Under the pieces are notes generated by a model that was not told the DNA's origin, did no database searches, and saw only the letters and a list, made by a program, of their open reading frames with translations. This document shows positions 30,320-38,032 of a stretch of 38,032 nt of DNA, piece after piece. The first letter of the stretch is position 1. Each line of letters starts with the position of its first letter. Source of the stretch: Clostridiaceae bacterium (lineage in GTDB: Bacteria; Bacillota; Clostridia; Oscillospirales; Butyricicoccaceae); contig QXXE01000039.1 of the NCBI GenBank assembly GCA_009911355.1, positions 1-38,032 of the forward strand, written 5' to 3'. The translations under genes were made by a program, and so were the position numbers.

Positions 30320-33300
30320 ATGAAACAACTGGTTTCCTTCTGCATCAAGCACCGCGTGACCACCATGATGGCGTGTATTGTGATCGTGGTGTTCGGCGTG
30401 ATGGGCTTCGGCTCGCTGCCGCTCGCCATGACGCCGAATATCGAGCTGCCGATGGCGATGGTCATGACGACCTATTCCAATGCGGGCCCGCAGGAGGTCG
30501 AAAGCATGGTCACCCGCACCATCGAGCAGGCGTGTGCGTCGGTTTCCGGCATGGAGGAGCTCCAATCGACCTCCTCGGAGGGCTCGTCGCAGGTTATGGT
30601 TACCTTTGCCGACGGGACCGACCTCGACAAAGCGCTGGTTGACCTGCGCGACCGCATCGACCGGGTCAAGTCGTTCCTGCCGGAAGACGCGTCCGCGCCG
30701 ATGGTCATGGCGATCGACATGGATATGATGCCGGTCGTCCAGATCGGCCTGCGCGGGACCGACCTCGCCGAGCTGCAAAGCATTGCTGAGGACGATATTT
30801 CGCCCGCGCTGGAACGCATCAGCGGCGTAGCTTCGGTTGATATTTACGGCGGCTACGAAAACCAGGTCTCTGTAAAGACCTACGCCGACCGGCTGGCGGG
30901 CTATCATATCTCGGTCAGCTATGTCGCGCAGATCCTGGGCGCGGAAAATGTGGCGTTTGCGGGCGGCACCGTGCGCAACGGCAGCCAGACCCTTTCGGTG
31001 CGCACCGACGGCGCGTATTCCTCGGTCGGGGATATTGCCGCAGCGCTCATCCCGCTGCCGACCGGCGGTTCGGTGCGCCTTTCGGAAATCGCCGACGTGA
31101 TGATCGAGCCGAAGGAGCAGACGAATATCGCCAAGATGGACGGCGAGCCGTGCGTTATGCTTGCGGTCAACAAGCAGTCGGGCGTGAATACCGTGCAGGT
31201 CGCGACGCGCGTCCTGCGGCAGATGGACCGGATCGCCGCGGAAAACCCCAGCCTTGTCTGGGCGGTGCTGATGGACCAGTCGGACTACATCAACCTTTCG
31301 GTTGACCAGGCGATGTCGAATATCGTGTACGGCGTGATCCTTGCGGCGCTGGTGCTGCTGGTGTTCCTGCGCAGCTTTGGCTCGACGGCGGTCATTTCGG
31401 TCGCGATGCCGATGTGTATCGTGTCGGTGTTCCTGATTATGAAGGCGGGCGGGCTCACGCTGAACATGATGAGCCTGGGCGGCATTACGATGGGCGTGGG
31501 CATGATCGTCGACAACTCCATCGTGGTGCTGGAGAATATCTATTCCTACCGGTCGGACGGCTACAGCCGGTACGAGTCGTGCGTGCTGGGTACCGGCGAG
31601 GTGGCACTGTCCATTTCGGCGTCGACGCTGACGACAGTGGCGGTGTTCCTGCCGCTGGGGCTGACCGGCGGGCTGGTCGGGATGCTGTTTAAGGATTTCT
31701 GCGTTACGATTGCGGGGCTCCTGCTTTCGTCGCTGGTCATCGCGCTGACGCTGGTGCCGCTGCTGTGCTATATGCTGCTCGACCGCAATGACAAGAAGCA
31801 GCTGAAGCGGGCCAAAAAGCGGAAGGAATCGAAGGCGGCTGCGGGGGCGAACCGTGCGATCGGCGTTTACCGCAGGGTGCTGGGGGTCTTTGTGCGCCGC
31901 CGCTGGATTGCGGTGCTGACAAGCATCGGGCTGGTTGTGGTGTTTATTGGGACGATCGCGCTTTGCAGCTTTGAGCTGATGCCTTCGATGGACCAGGGCA
32001 TGGTTCAGATTTCGGTCAGCATGCCGATTGGCACAGAGCTTGAGGAATGCGAGGCGGTTTCCAACCGGATCCTGGCGATTGCGGAGGAAAACGTGCCGGA
32101 GGCCGAAGTGATTGCATATTCGGCGTCGAGCGGGTCGAGCTCGTTTATTATCAACCTTGCGCCGGTGGATGAGCGCGGGCGTTCGGCGATGGAGATCGGC
32201 GCGGCGTTGCGCGACGCGGTCGCGGATATTGCGGGCGCGGAGATCACGGTATCGGATGGCGGCATGATGGATATGTCGGCGATGACGGGCGACGCGATTT
32301 CGTTTACGCTGTCGGGCGATGATTACGACCAGCTGACCGCGACGGCGGACGACCTGGTTGCGCTGATTTCGGAGCTGCCGGACGCGCGGGATGTGAAGTC
32401 CTCGGCCGGGGAGCAGGTGCCGGAGGTCGATATTACGATCAACCGGGCGAATGCGTCGCGGTTCGGGCTGAATGCGGCGACGGTCGGCACGGCGGTGCGG
32501 CAGGAGCTGAGCGGCGCGTCGGCGACCAACCTGCGCATGGGCGGCGAGGAGATCACGGTCTCGGTGTCGGGCGACGAGCGCACGGGGCAGAGCGTCGATG
32601 CGCTGCGGGCGATTTCGCTGAGCACCCCTTCGGGGGGGACGGTGCCGCTTTCGCTGGTTGCGGATGTGGAGATTGTGCTTGCGCCGCAGACGATCAGCCG
32701 GCTGAACCAGAGCCGGACGGTAACGGTGACGGGCGGGAGCCGCTCGACGATGCGACGGGCATTTATTATGCGGTGCAGGAGATTTTGGAACAGTACCCGT
32801 TCCCGGATGGGATTGAGCTGGAAACGGGCGGCGAGATGGAGTCGATGGCGGAGTCGTTCGGGGACTTGGGCTTTGCGCTGGTGGTTGCGCTGGGGCTGGT
32901 GTATTTTGTGCTGGCGAGCCAGTTTGAGTCGTTCATCATGCCGGTGATTATTATGATGATCCTGCCGATCGGCCTGCTGGGGTCGCTGTTTGGGCTTCCG
33001 ATGACGGGGCAGGCGATTTCGATCGTTGCGCTGATTGGCGTTATCATGCTGGCGGGCACGGTGGTCAACTCTTCGATTGTGCTGATTGATTATATTAAGA
33101 TACGCCGCCGCCGCGGGGAGTCGAAAAACGAGGCGATTTTGAACGCGTGCCCACGGCGTGTGCGGCCGATCCTGATGACGACGCTGACGACCATCCTTGG
33201 GCTTCTGCCGATGCAGTTTGGCGGGGGCGAGGGCAGCGAGATGATGCAGCCGATGGCGACGGTCATGATTACGGGCATGATCGTGTCGACGATTGTGACG

Positions 33301-33417
33301 CTGCTGTTTACGCCGGTGTATTATTCGCTGATTGACAGCCTGACGGCGCGTGTGACGCGCAGGAAACCGGACGCGGGGCACGAGGAGCCCGAGCCGCTGC
33401 CGGCTGGGGTTGAGTAA
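30320..33417 (+). pseudogene. RND-family (HAE-type) efflux permease, one frameshift
   Basis: A pump of about 1032 residues when repaired, the usual family length. Visible are the first helix (VTTMMACIVIVVFGVMGFGSLPLAMTP), the porter domains, the helix 4 motif GMIVDNSIVVLENI with the proton-relay Asp, the repeat in the second half (FFS-like VALGLVYFVLASQFESFIMP, GTVVNSSIVLIDYI) and the end FTPVYYSL. The frame changes near 32746: upstream reads TVTVTGGSRS, downstream DATGIYYAVQEILEQYPF. One missing G in TCG(G)AC restores GGSRSDDATGIYY, and the total length then becomes a multiple of three. A genuine mutation would cut off the last 220 residues (helices 8-12); a sequencing or assembly error is equally possible. 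GAGGGGTGAG precedes the ATG, four bases after the adaptor stop. Confidence 0.88.
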
Positions 33418-33431
33418 CGCGCTTGGGGGTT

Positions 33432-33510
33432 CCGCCCTCTGCGGAGGGCGGCCAGCGCCCGGCGCTGGACCCGGCCCTGCGCGGGCAGCGCCAGGGGACT
33501 CGTCCCCTGG
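33432..33510. repeat. GC-rich palindromic repeat cluster
   Basis: Three dyads in a row: CCGCCCTC-TGCG-GAGGGCGG (33432-33451), CCAGCGCC-C-GGCGCTGG (33452-33468), and CCAGGGGAC/GTCCCCTGG arms (33491-33510). The last is a variant of the palindrome at 21502. It fills the 228-base gap between the pump and the TetR gene; the rest of the gap holds nothing recognisable. Confidence 0.82.
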
Positions 33511-33645
33511 ACCCCTTCCACCGCTGCGGCGGGGAGGGGGCTCCCCCCCGTTTGCGCATTTGCCCGTTTGCCCTTGCTGCGGCAGGGTGAGACGGTTTTT
33601 CTGTGTTTTTCTTGCATTCCATCCAAGCCGAAAGGAGGGCTGCAC

Positions 33646-34224
33646 ATGGCGACAGACGCCCGTTCCCGCCGCCGGGAAGAAATTTTACAGGCGGCTTTTG
33701 TTGAGTTTTGCGAAAAGGGCTACGACCGTGCAAAGATTGAGGAAATCGCCCACCGCGCCGGGATTGGCAAATCTACGGTATATGAGTATTTCCCGTCGAA
33801 GGCCGAGCTGCTGACCGCGACTGGTGATTTTGTGCTGGGGCAGATCTTTCAGGATGTTGAAAGCCTGCTCAGTACCGACCGCCCGGTCCGGCAGGCGCTC
33901 GCGGATTATTTGGAGTACGTCAGCAGCATGATGGGCTCGATCGGCGCAAGCTTTTTGCACATTGTCGGAGATATGTCTGTTACGCAGATTGTACACAACC
34001 TGTGCAAGCGCTATCTGGTTACGATTACCGCCAGTTTGGAACGTGTTTTGCAGGCTGCGCAGGACCGCGGGGAGATTTCTCAGGATATCAATGTCCGTAC
34101 CGCGTCGCAGATGATTGTTACGATGCCCAATCCGCCCTTTGTCCGGCTGGTTCGGCAGGATCATCTGCGGGATTCTATCGAGCGGCTGGTCGACCTGCTG
34201 TTTGCGGGGCTTGCGCCGCGGTAA
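33646..34224 (+). CDS. TetR-family transcriptional repressor
   Basis: A 192-residue repressor. The N-terminal helix-turn-helix covers residues 10-55: REEILQAAFVEFCEKGYDRAKIEEIAHRAGIG, then KSTVYEYFPSKAELL. The remaining helical part is the ligand-binding domain. It lies in the same direction downstream of tolC, adaptor and pump, and the perfect 20-bp palindrome at 27652 is a likely operator, so it should repress the efflux operon until a drug or metabolite binds. AAAGGAGGG lies about ten bases before ATG 33646, which decides the start. A terminator follows at once. Confidence 0.94.
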   Translation: MATDARSRRREEILQAAFVEFCEKGYDRAKIEEIAHRAGIGKSTVYEYFPSKAELLTATGDFVLGQIFQDVESLLSTDRPVRQALADYLEYVSSMMGSIGASFLHIVGDMSVTQIVHNLCKRYLVTITASLERVLQAAQDRGEISQDINVRTASQMIVTMPNPPFVRLVRQDHLRDSIERLVDLLFAGLAPR

Positions 34225-34231
34225 AGTGAAA

Positions 34232-34260
34232 AGGTGCTCCCATATAGGGGGCACTTTTTA
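34232..34260 (+). terminator. Terminator after tetR
   Basis: AGGTGCTCCC (34232-34241) pairs with GGGGGCACTT (34247-34256 approx.) with G-U pairs, then a T run. Confidence 0.8.
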
Positions 34261-34320
34261 TTGTTGTGGATTTTTTGGGGGCCCGGATGTTGGGGTGGAG
34301 CGGTACGGGGCAACGAAAAA

Positions 34321-34350
34321 ACGGCACGGCCCCTTGCGGGGCCGCACCGT
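34321..34350 (-). terminator. Terminator of the iolG-iolI operon
   Basis: Arms 34321-34333 and 34338-34350 form a 13-bp stem with two G-U pairs and a four-base loop; on the minus strand a run of T residues follows. Confidence 0.88.
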
Positions 34351-34373
34351 TTCATCAAATCATGAGGTATGGG

Positions 34374-35234
34374 TTAGCAGTATTTTTCAACATGGGCGCG
34401 GGTAACTTCCGCAGCCTTTTTGATGTTCTCCTCGTTGGAGAGCTTGTAGTAATCGGGACGGAATACTTCGATGGTGCATACGCCGCCGTCAAAGCCGATC
34501 TTCTTGAGGGTATCGGCATAGCGCTTGTGATCCAGGCAGTCGCCCGGCTCGCCCGGCCAGAGGCGCTTCTCGTCGTTGTTGTAAGCCGCGCCGCAGGGCA
34601 TATTCTCCATGCCGTTGAGGTGCCAGACGAAAATCTTCTTGCCGTCGGCCTTCTCAAGCGCATCCCAGCCGGAAGCCATTGCGTGGAAGTGGTACTGGTC
34701 GAGGGTTACGCCAACCAGCGGGTGGTTGACTTCGGAAACGATCGCGTAAGCGTCCTCGAAGCGGTTGATGGACATGGAGGGCGCGCCGCAGAATTCGATG
34801 GAGAGCTTGATGCCGTGGGGCTCGACCTTTTTGACCATTTCCTTCAGGACCGCGACAGCGTCGGCCTTGATCTCGTCGAGGGTCGCATGTACCTTGAGAT
34901 CCATGGACGGGACGACAACGATCATTTTGCAGTCGAGGATCTGGCAGCGGCGGATGATCTCGTCCAGCTGCGCCATGACTTCGTCCTTTTCGGCCTGGGT
35001 CTGCTTCATGTTGAAGAAGATCAGGGCGTTGTAGGACAGCATCTTGATGTTGTGGGAGCGGAAGTAATCGCCGAGCTGCTCAAGGGTGTACTTGCCGGCC
35101 GCGAGCTCGCGGTCAAGGCACTCGGACTGTACGTCGATGTAGTCGAAGCCGTACTTTTCGCAAAGCGCCAGGTCTTCCAGTACGGAATGGTTCTCGCAGA
35201 AGCGGTTGCAGCCTTCGTTAAAGCCGATTTTCAT
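34374..35234 (-). CDS. iolI: 2-keto-myo-inositol isomerase (IolI-like TIM barrel)
   Basis: A 286-residue TIM-barrel protein of the xylose isomerase/AP endonuclease 2 superfamily, close to Bacillus IolI. Shared landmarks: MKIGFNE at the start, LALCEKYGFDYIDV, HNIKMLSYNALIFFN, GIKLSIEFCG (metal Glu), VGVTLDQYHFHAM (metal Asp and His), DGKKIFVWHLN, RLWPGEPG, and TIEVFRPDYYKLS (metal Glu). IolI interconverts keto forms of inositol in inositol breakdown. It is the second gene after iolG, with a 42-base gap and AAGGAGA before the ATG. No other iol genes (iolB, C, D, E, J) are in the window, so the pathway here is partial, or the pair serves an inositol-isomer conversion. Confidence 0.9.
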   Translation of the reverse strand: MKIGFNEGCNRFCENHSVLEDLALCEKYGFDYIDVQSECLDRELAAGKYTLEQLGDYFRSHNIKMLSYNALIFFNMKQTQAEKDEVMAQLDEIIRRCQILDCKMIVVVPSMDLKVHATLDEIKADAVAVLKEMVKKVEPHGIKLSIEFCGAPSMSINRFEDAYAIVSEVNHPLVGVTLDQYHFHAMASGWDALEKADGKKIFVWHLNGMENMPCGAAYNNDEKRLWPGEPGDCLDHKRYADTLKKIGFDGGVCTIEVFRPDYYKLSNEENIKKAAEVTRAHVEKYC

Positions 35235-35276
35235 GATATATGTTCTCCTTTTTAAGCTTTGAAGCCGTATTTCAGT

Positions 35277-36290
35277 TTATTTCTTGTAGAAATCGGGGGT
35301 GCCGCCGGTTACGACCTTCTCAATCGCGCCGGAGGTCTGGCTCTTGACGAGCGCGTCAGCGGTGATGGAAGCTACATAGCCGTCCCAAGCGGAGGAACCG
35401 CCGGTCTCGCCCTTGACCGCGTGGTCAACCCAGTCCTGAATCTCAACGTCGTAGGAATCGATGAAGCGGAGGATCCAGTTGTCTTCGATCTTGGTGGAAA
35501 CGTTGTTCGCGAAGCGGACGGTCGGGAAGGACGGGCAGGGCAGGTTGATGACGCCGTTTTCGCAGACGACTTCTGCGTTGATGTCGTAGCCGAAGCCGCA
35601 GTTGACGTTGACCTCAAGGACAACAACTACACCGCCTTTGGTCTTCATGATCATGACCTGGGGGTCCTTCAGGCCCTCGTGCGCCTTGCTGGAAACCTTC
35701 GGCATGATGCACTGCACTTCGTCCCACTCGTCGTTAACGAGCCAGGGCAGGCAGTCGATCTCATGGATTGCGGTATCGGTAACCGCCATTGCGGTGGTGT
35801 AATCGGGAGCTACGCCGTCCGCGCGGTGGGTGCACTTGACGACCAGCGGAGCGCCGAATTTGCCGGAGTCGATCAGTTCCTTGACCTGGTTGTAGCCACG
35901 GTCATAGCGGCGCATAAAGCCAACCTGTACGAGATGCTTGCCGGAAGCCATTTCTGCGTCAACAACAGCCTTGCAGTCGGCGGCGGTGTTTGCGAGGGGC
36001 TTCTCGCTGAATACCGGCTTGCCAGCCTTGATGGCGGCGATGACCGGGTCCTTGTGGAACGCGCCGGGGGTGGTGACGACGACCGCGTTTACGTCGGGGT
36101 CATTGATCGCCTGATTGAAATCGGTGTAAACCTTGGTGCCGGGGCCGGCGATCTCAGCGCCCTTCTTTGCGCCTTCCTCGAAGACGTCGCAGACGGCAAC
36201 GACGGTGGCGTTCTTGATGCGGTTCTGGATACGCTCGATGTGCTCGCGGCCGATCATGCCGCAGCCTACTACGCAGATTTTGAGTTCCAT
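35277..36290 (-). CDS. iolG: Inositol 2-dehydrogenase (IolG-like, Gfo/Idh/MocA family)
   Basis: A 337-residue NAD-dependent dehydrogenase that oxidises myo-inositol to 2-keto-myo-inositol. The Rossmann motif is VVGCGMIGREH (residues 6-18); EKPLA (about 96) holds the catalytic Lys. Segments match Bacillus IolG closely: LVQVGFMRRYDRGY, DYTTAMAVTDTAIHEIDCLPWLVND (catalytic Asp and His), NVNCGFGYDINAEVV, SYDVEIQDWVDHAV, SAWDGYVASITADALV. The start ATG at 36290 follows CGGAGG. It is first in an operon with iolI. A promoter with an inverted repeat in its spacer lies about 165 bases upstream. Confidence 0.93.
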   Translation of the reverse strand: MELKICVVGCGMIGREHIERIQNRIKNATVVAVCDVFEEGAKKGAEIAGPGTKVYTDFNQAINDPDVNAVVVTTPGAFHKDPVIAAIKAGKPVFSEKPLANTAADCKAVVDAEMASGKHLVQVGFMRRYDRGYNQVKELIDSGKFGAPLVVKCTHRADGVAPDYTTAMAVTDTAIHEIDCLPWLVNDEWDEVQCIMPKVSSKAHEGLKDPQVMIMKTKGGVVVVLEVNVNCGFGYDINAEVVCENGVINLPCPSFPTVRFANNVSTKIEDNWILRFIDSYDVEIQDWVDHAVKGETGGSSAWDGYVASITADALVKSQTSGAIEKVVTGGTPDFYKK

Positions 36291-36451
36291 GTTTCATACC
36301 TCCGATTGATGATGTTTTGATGGGTGGGTGGCGTGCTGGTGAATTCGCGGTGGGGATCAGTTCCAAGCGGCGGAAGGGCCTTTGGGGAGCCCCTCCGTTC
36401 CGGCGGGCACGTGAACCAGCCTGCTGCCGGTTCTCTCTTCTTCTTGAGCCT

Positions 36452-36480
36452 ATTATAACGCCGCGTTCACGAGAACGCAA
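36452..36480 (-). promoter_or_regulatory. iolG-iolI promoter with inverted-repeat operator
   Basis: On the minus strand TTGCGT (36475-36480), 17 bases, TATAAT (36452-36457). GCGTTC-ACGA-GAACGC (36463-36478) fills the spacer and overlaps the -35, as a repressor site would. The half-site GTGAACGC recurs at 36626-36633. A LacI-type regulator is possible, but none is in the window. Between 36481 and 36771 nothing else is recognisable. Confidence 0.75.
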
Positions 36481-36771
36481 GCGGTTTTTATCAAAATACT
36501 GCACAAAATAGCGGTTTTAAATTTGGTGAAGCTGCAAAATCGGCGGGTGAATAGGGGATTTTTACGTTATTTCCGGCATTTTTCCGCTTTTGAAAGTGCG
36601 GTTTTCCGGAGAGCCGGATGTGCGCGTGAACGCAAAATCGGTACATGTGCACGCAGCTTATGCGGATGGTTTGCGGAACCCCGCCCATTCCTTTATATCT
36701 TGATATGTTAAAGGCACAAGGTAGAAAAACCTACCACCATATGCTAAAATGAATGATGTTGGCTCCATAAA

Positions 36772-36799
36772 TTGACACGCAACTCAATTTTTCTAAGAT
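36772..36799 (+). promoter_or_regulatory. Candidate promoter of the XRE-lipoprotein pair
   Basis: TTGACA (36772-36777), 16 bases, TAAGAT (36794-36799), about 85 bases before the XRE start. The dyad GGTTG...CAACC (about 36830-36847) lies in the leader. Confidence 0.5.
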
Positions 36800-36884
36800 G
36801 CAACGGAAAGTTGCCATCAATTCAATGACGGTTGGTGGTATGCAACCAGTAAATTGTAGTATTTTTTTATCGGAGGTGATAAAC

Positions 36885-37229
36885 ATGAGCATAGCAGAAC
36901 GGCTTCAGGAATTGCGAAAGCGATCGGGCTATTCACAAGAGCGAGTTGCCGAAATGTTGGGGCTTTCAAGACAAGCTGTTTCAAAATGGGAAAGCGGACA
37001 AGGAAAACCCGAAATTGACAACATAGTGAAATTAACAGAAATTTATCATGTAAGTGCAGATTATATTCTGTTAGGCACTGAAAAGGTATCTGTTACAGTG
37101 TCAGAGAAAAAAGAATTGAGCCACGAATACAAAAAAGCAATCGGTATAATTGCCATAATAGCAGCAACAGCAATCATCACAGTGTTATTTATTACTGCTT
37201 TAGGCTTACTTTCACGATTAGGAATTTAG
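36885..37229 (+). CDS. XRE-family regulator with C-terminal membrane helix
   Basis: A 114-residue protein. Residues 3-65 are a Cro/CI-type helix-turn-helix (IAERLQELRKRSGYSQERVAEML, LSRQAVSKWESGQGKPEIDNI, LTEIYHVSADYILLG). Residues 85-110 form one membrane segment (AIGIIAIIAATAIITVLFITALG), so the DNA-binding domain would be tethered to the membrane. CGGAGGTGAT lies eight bases before the ATG. The next gene starts ten bases after the stop and encodes a lipoprotein. The AT-rich codon use differs from the iol genes and the efflux operon, suggesting transfer. Confidence 0.9.
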   Translation: MSIAERLQELRKRSGYSQERVAEMLGLSRQAVSKWESGQGKPEIDNIVKLTEIYHVSADYILLGTEKVSVTVSEKKELSHEYKKAIGIIAIIAATAIITVLFITALGLLSRLGI

Positions 37230-37239
37230 GAGGAAAATT

Positions 37240-37482
37240 ATGGAGCGAACAGGGAAAATTTCAAAATTGTTTCTTACGATTCTTTTGTTTAGCATGATTG
37301 TTATGACAATGAACGGTTGTGCTTATGTTCATAACAAGAATTGGGACGACATGACACCAGCAGAACAGGAAGAAGTACGACAAAATTTTGAGGAGGAACG
37401 AAAAGAATTGGAAGAAGAGTTTTCTGATGATAGCTTTGCACAGTATATTTTGGACAAAGTAGAACAAGCAATTGAAGAGTAA
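37240..37482 (+). CDS. Small lipoprotein
   Basis: An 80-residue protein with a lipoprotein signal (FLTILLFSMIVMTMNGC; lipobox Cys27) and an acidic, helical mature part of about 53 residues (PAEQEEVRQNFEEERKELEEEF). No known family recognised. AGGAGGAAA precedes the ATG. It is co-transcribed with the membrane-tethered XRE protein, suggesting a sensor partner outside the membrane (inference). Confidence 0.8.
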   Translation: MERTGKISKLFLTILLFSMIVMTMNGCAYVHNKNWDDMTPAEQEEVRQNFEEERKELEEEFSDDSFAQYILDKVEQAIEE

Positions 37483-37542
37483 TTATCATTCTGCGTTGTT
37501 GTCGATAATCGCCTTTGCTTGTGCTTGTTCAGTAATTAGAGG

Positions 37543-37570
37543 GGCGGCAGTCTAAAGTGCTGCCGCCTCT
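37543..37570 (+). terminator. Terminator after the lipoprotein gene
   Basis: GGCGGCAG (37543-37550) pairs with CTGCCGCC (37560-37567), nine-base loop. The T tract is weak (TCTCTGAATTAT). Confidence 0.65.
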
Positions 37571-38032
37571 CTGAATTATAAACATGTAATCGTAAACGAT
37601 GCACCGCCCCCTGTGGGAGAAAGGGGAAACCATCTATGCCTTGCACAGAAGCATACAAAGAACAGGTAATGTATACGTTCAACGGCTTTTGCAAGACCGA
37701 CATACGATATGTAGCACTCCACGCATGGCGTGACAGGAGCAGACGGCGGCGAAACGAAACGGGTTGTAACGGGCGGGGACGGGGGCGGCACGCAGAACCT
37801 AAAACCTCCCCCGCGGAAGCCCGGAGCACCGCAGCAGTTTTGCAAGCCTTTGTGCGGCGCGCCCCGAATGGGGCGGGACGTGCAGGCTTGCGGTACGTCG
37901 GTAACGTTCCGGAGGAGGGATGGGGAGAGCGCGAGAGGGGGAAGGGAACCATAGGTGGAGACCGCCGAAAAATCTGTGTAAACGACAAAAACCGCGGGAA
38001 TGAAAAGCATCGACTCAGTCAAGAATGGGAAT
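37571..38032. other. Structured gene-free right edge, possibly a mobile-element end
   Basis: About 460 bases without a believable gene; the open frames on both strands are low-complexity Pro/Arg-rich. It contains ACATA-CGA-TATGT, a nested hairpin with outer arms GCAAGCCT (37842-37849) and AGGCTTGC (37884-37891) and inner arms GCCCC-GAAT-GGGGC (37861-37874), and a purine-rich tract after 37912. From memory, similar GC-rich stretches occur in Tn1549-like conjugative elements near transfer genes; this cannot be confirmed here. Confidence 0.5.

Noticed and set aside
32323..33645. 440-codon minus-strand frame over the pump end
   Set aside because: Antisense to recognisable RND membrane helices and the repeat region.
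34266..36320. Two long plus-strand frames over iolI and iolG
   Set aside because: Mirror frames of conserved IolI and IolG proteins; no ribosome sites and Val/Asp-rich low-complexity products.
37576..38022. 148-codon minus-strand gene at the right edge
   Set aside because: Pro/Ser/Arg-rich product without domain pattern or ribosome site, over GC-rich hairpins.

Overview
The window is bacterial chromosomal DNA. It most resembles an anaerobic, low-oxygen-adapted gut Clostridia relative (Oscillospiraceae or Butyricicoccaceae-like; inferred from gene families, not proven). The pointers are a rubredoxin-first rubrerythrin, a transketolase split into two subunits, a CIRCE operator, PadR/DUF1700/DUF4097 genes, many efflux pumps, strong AAGGAGG ribosome sites and sigma-A promoters with 17-base spacers. 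Most of the right two thirds is GC-rich at third codon positions. The stretches at about 12.0-13.9 kb and 36.7-37.5 kb are clearly AT-richer and look acquired.

Left region (1-10.4 kb): an efflux and stress cluster. On the minus strand a MarR regulator leads an operon for a flavodoxin-like protein, an asymmetric heterodimeric ABC exporter and a MATE pump cut to its N-terminal half. On the plus strand a divergent LysR regulator is followed by a full MATE pump behind a promoter-plus-hairpin leader, then an Hsp20 gene under a CIRCE element, then a decayed ftsH that has lost its membrane anchor but keeps the AAA and protease domains in one open frame.

Middle region (10.4-27.2 kb): two Leu tRNAs, Rrf2 regulator plus reverse rubrerythrin, then an AT-rich patch (unknown protein, SHOCT membrane protein, XRE regulator) ending in a broken IS5-family element that carries a 162-bp MITE-like insertion with clear terminal repeats and a TTA target duplication. 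Then come a PocR-AraC regulator divergent from a third MATE pump, a DeoR regulator divergent from a split transketolase with a repeated TTTTCGTGCA motif between them, a DUF7309/6930-like protein, a small acidic membrane protein, and an envelope module (PadR, DUF1700, small membrane protein, DUF4097, PspC). A HAD phosphatase closes this part.

Right region (27.2-38 kb): a tripartite-like efflux operon (TolC-family protein, lipoprotein adaptor, RND permease with one frameshift) under a consensus promoter with a perfect 20-bp TetR-type palindrome, with a TetR gene at its end. Then iolG-iolI (inositol dehydrogenase and 2-keto-inositol isomerase), an XRE/lipoprotein pair, and a noncoding, highly structured right edge that may be the start of a mobile element. 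GC-rich mosaic palindromic repeats are scattered through intergenic spaces from 18 to 34 kb.
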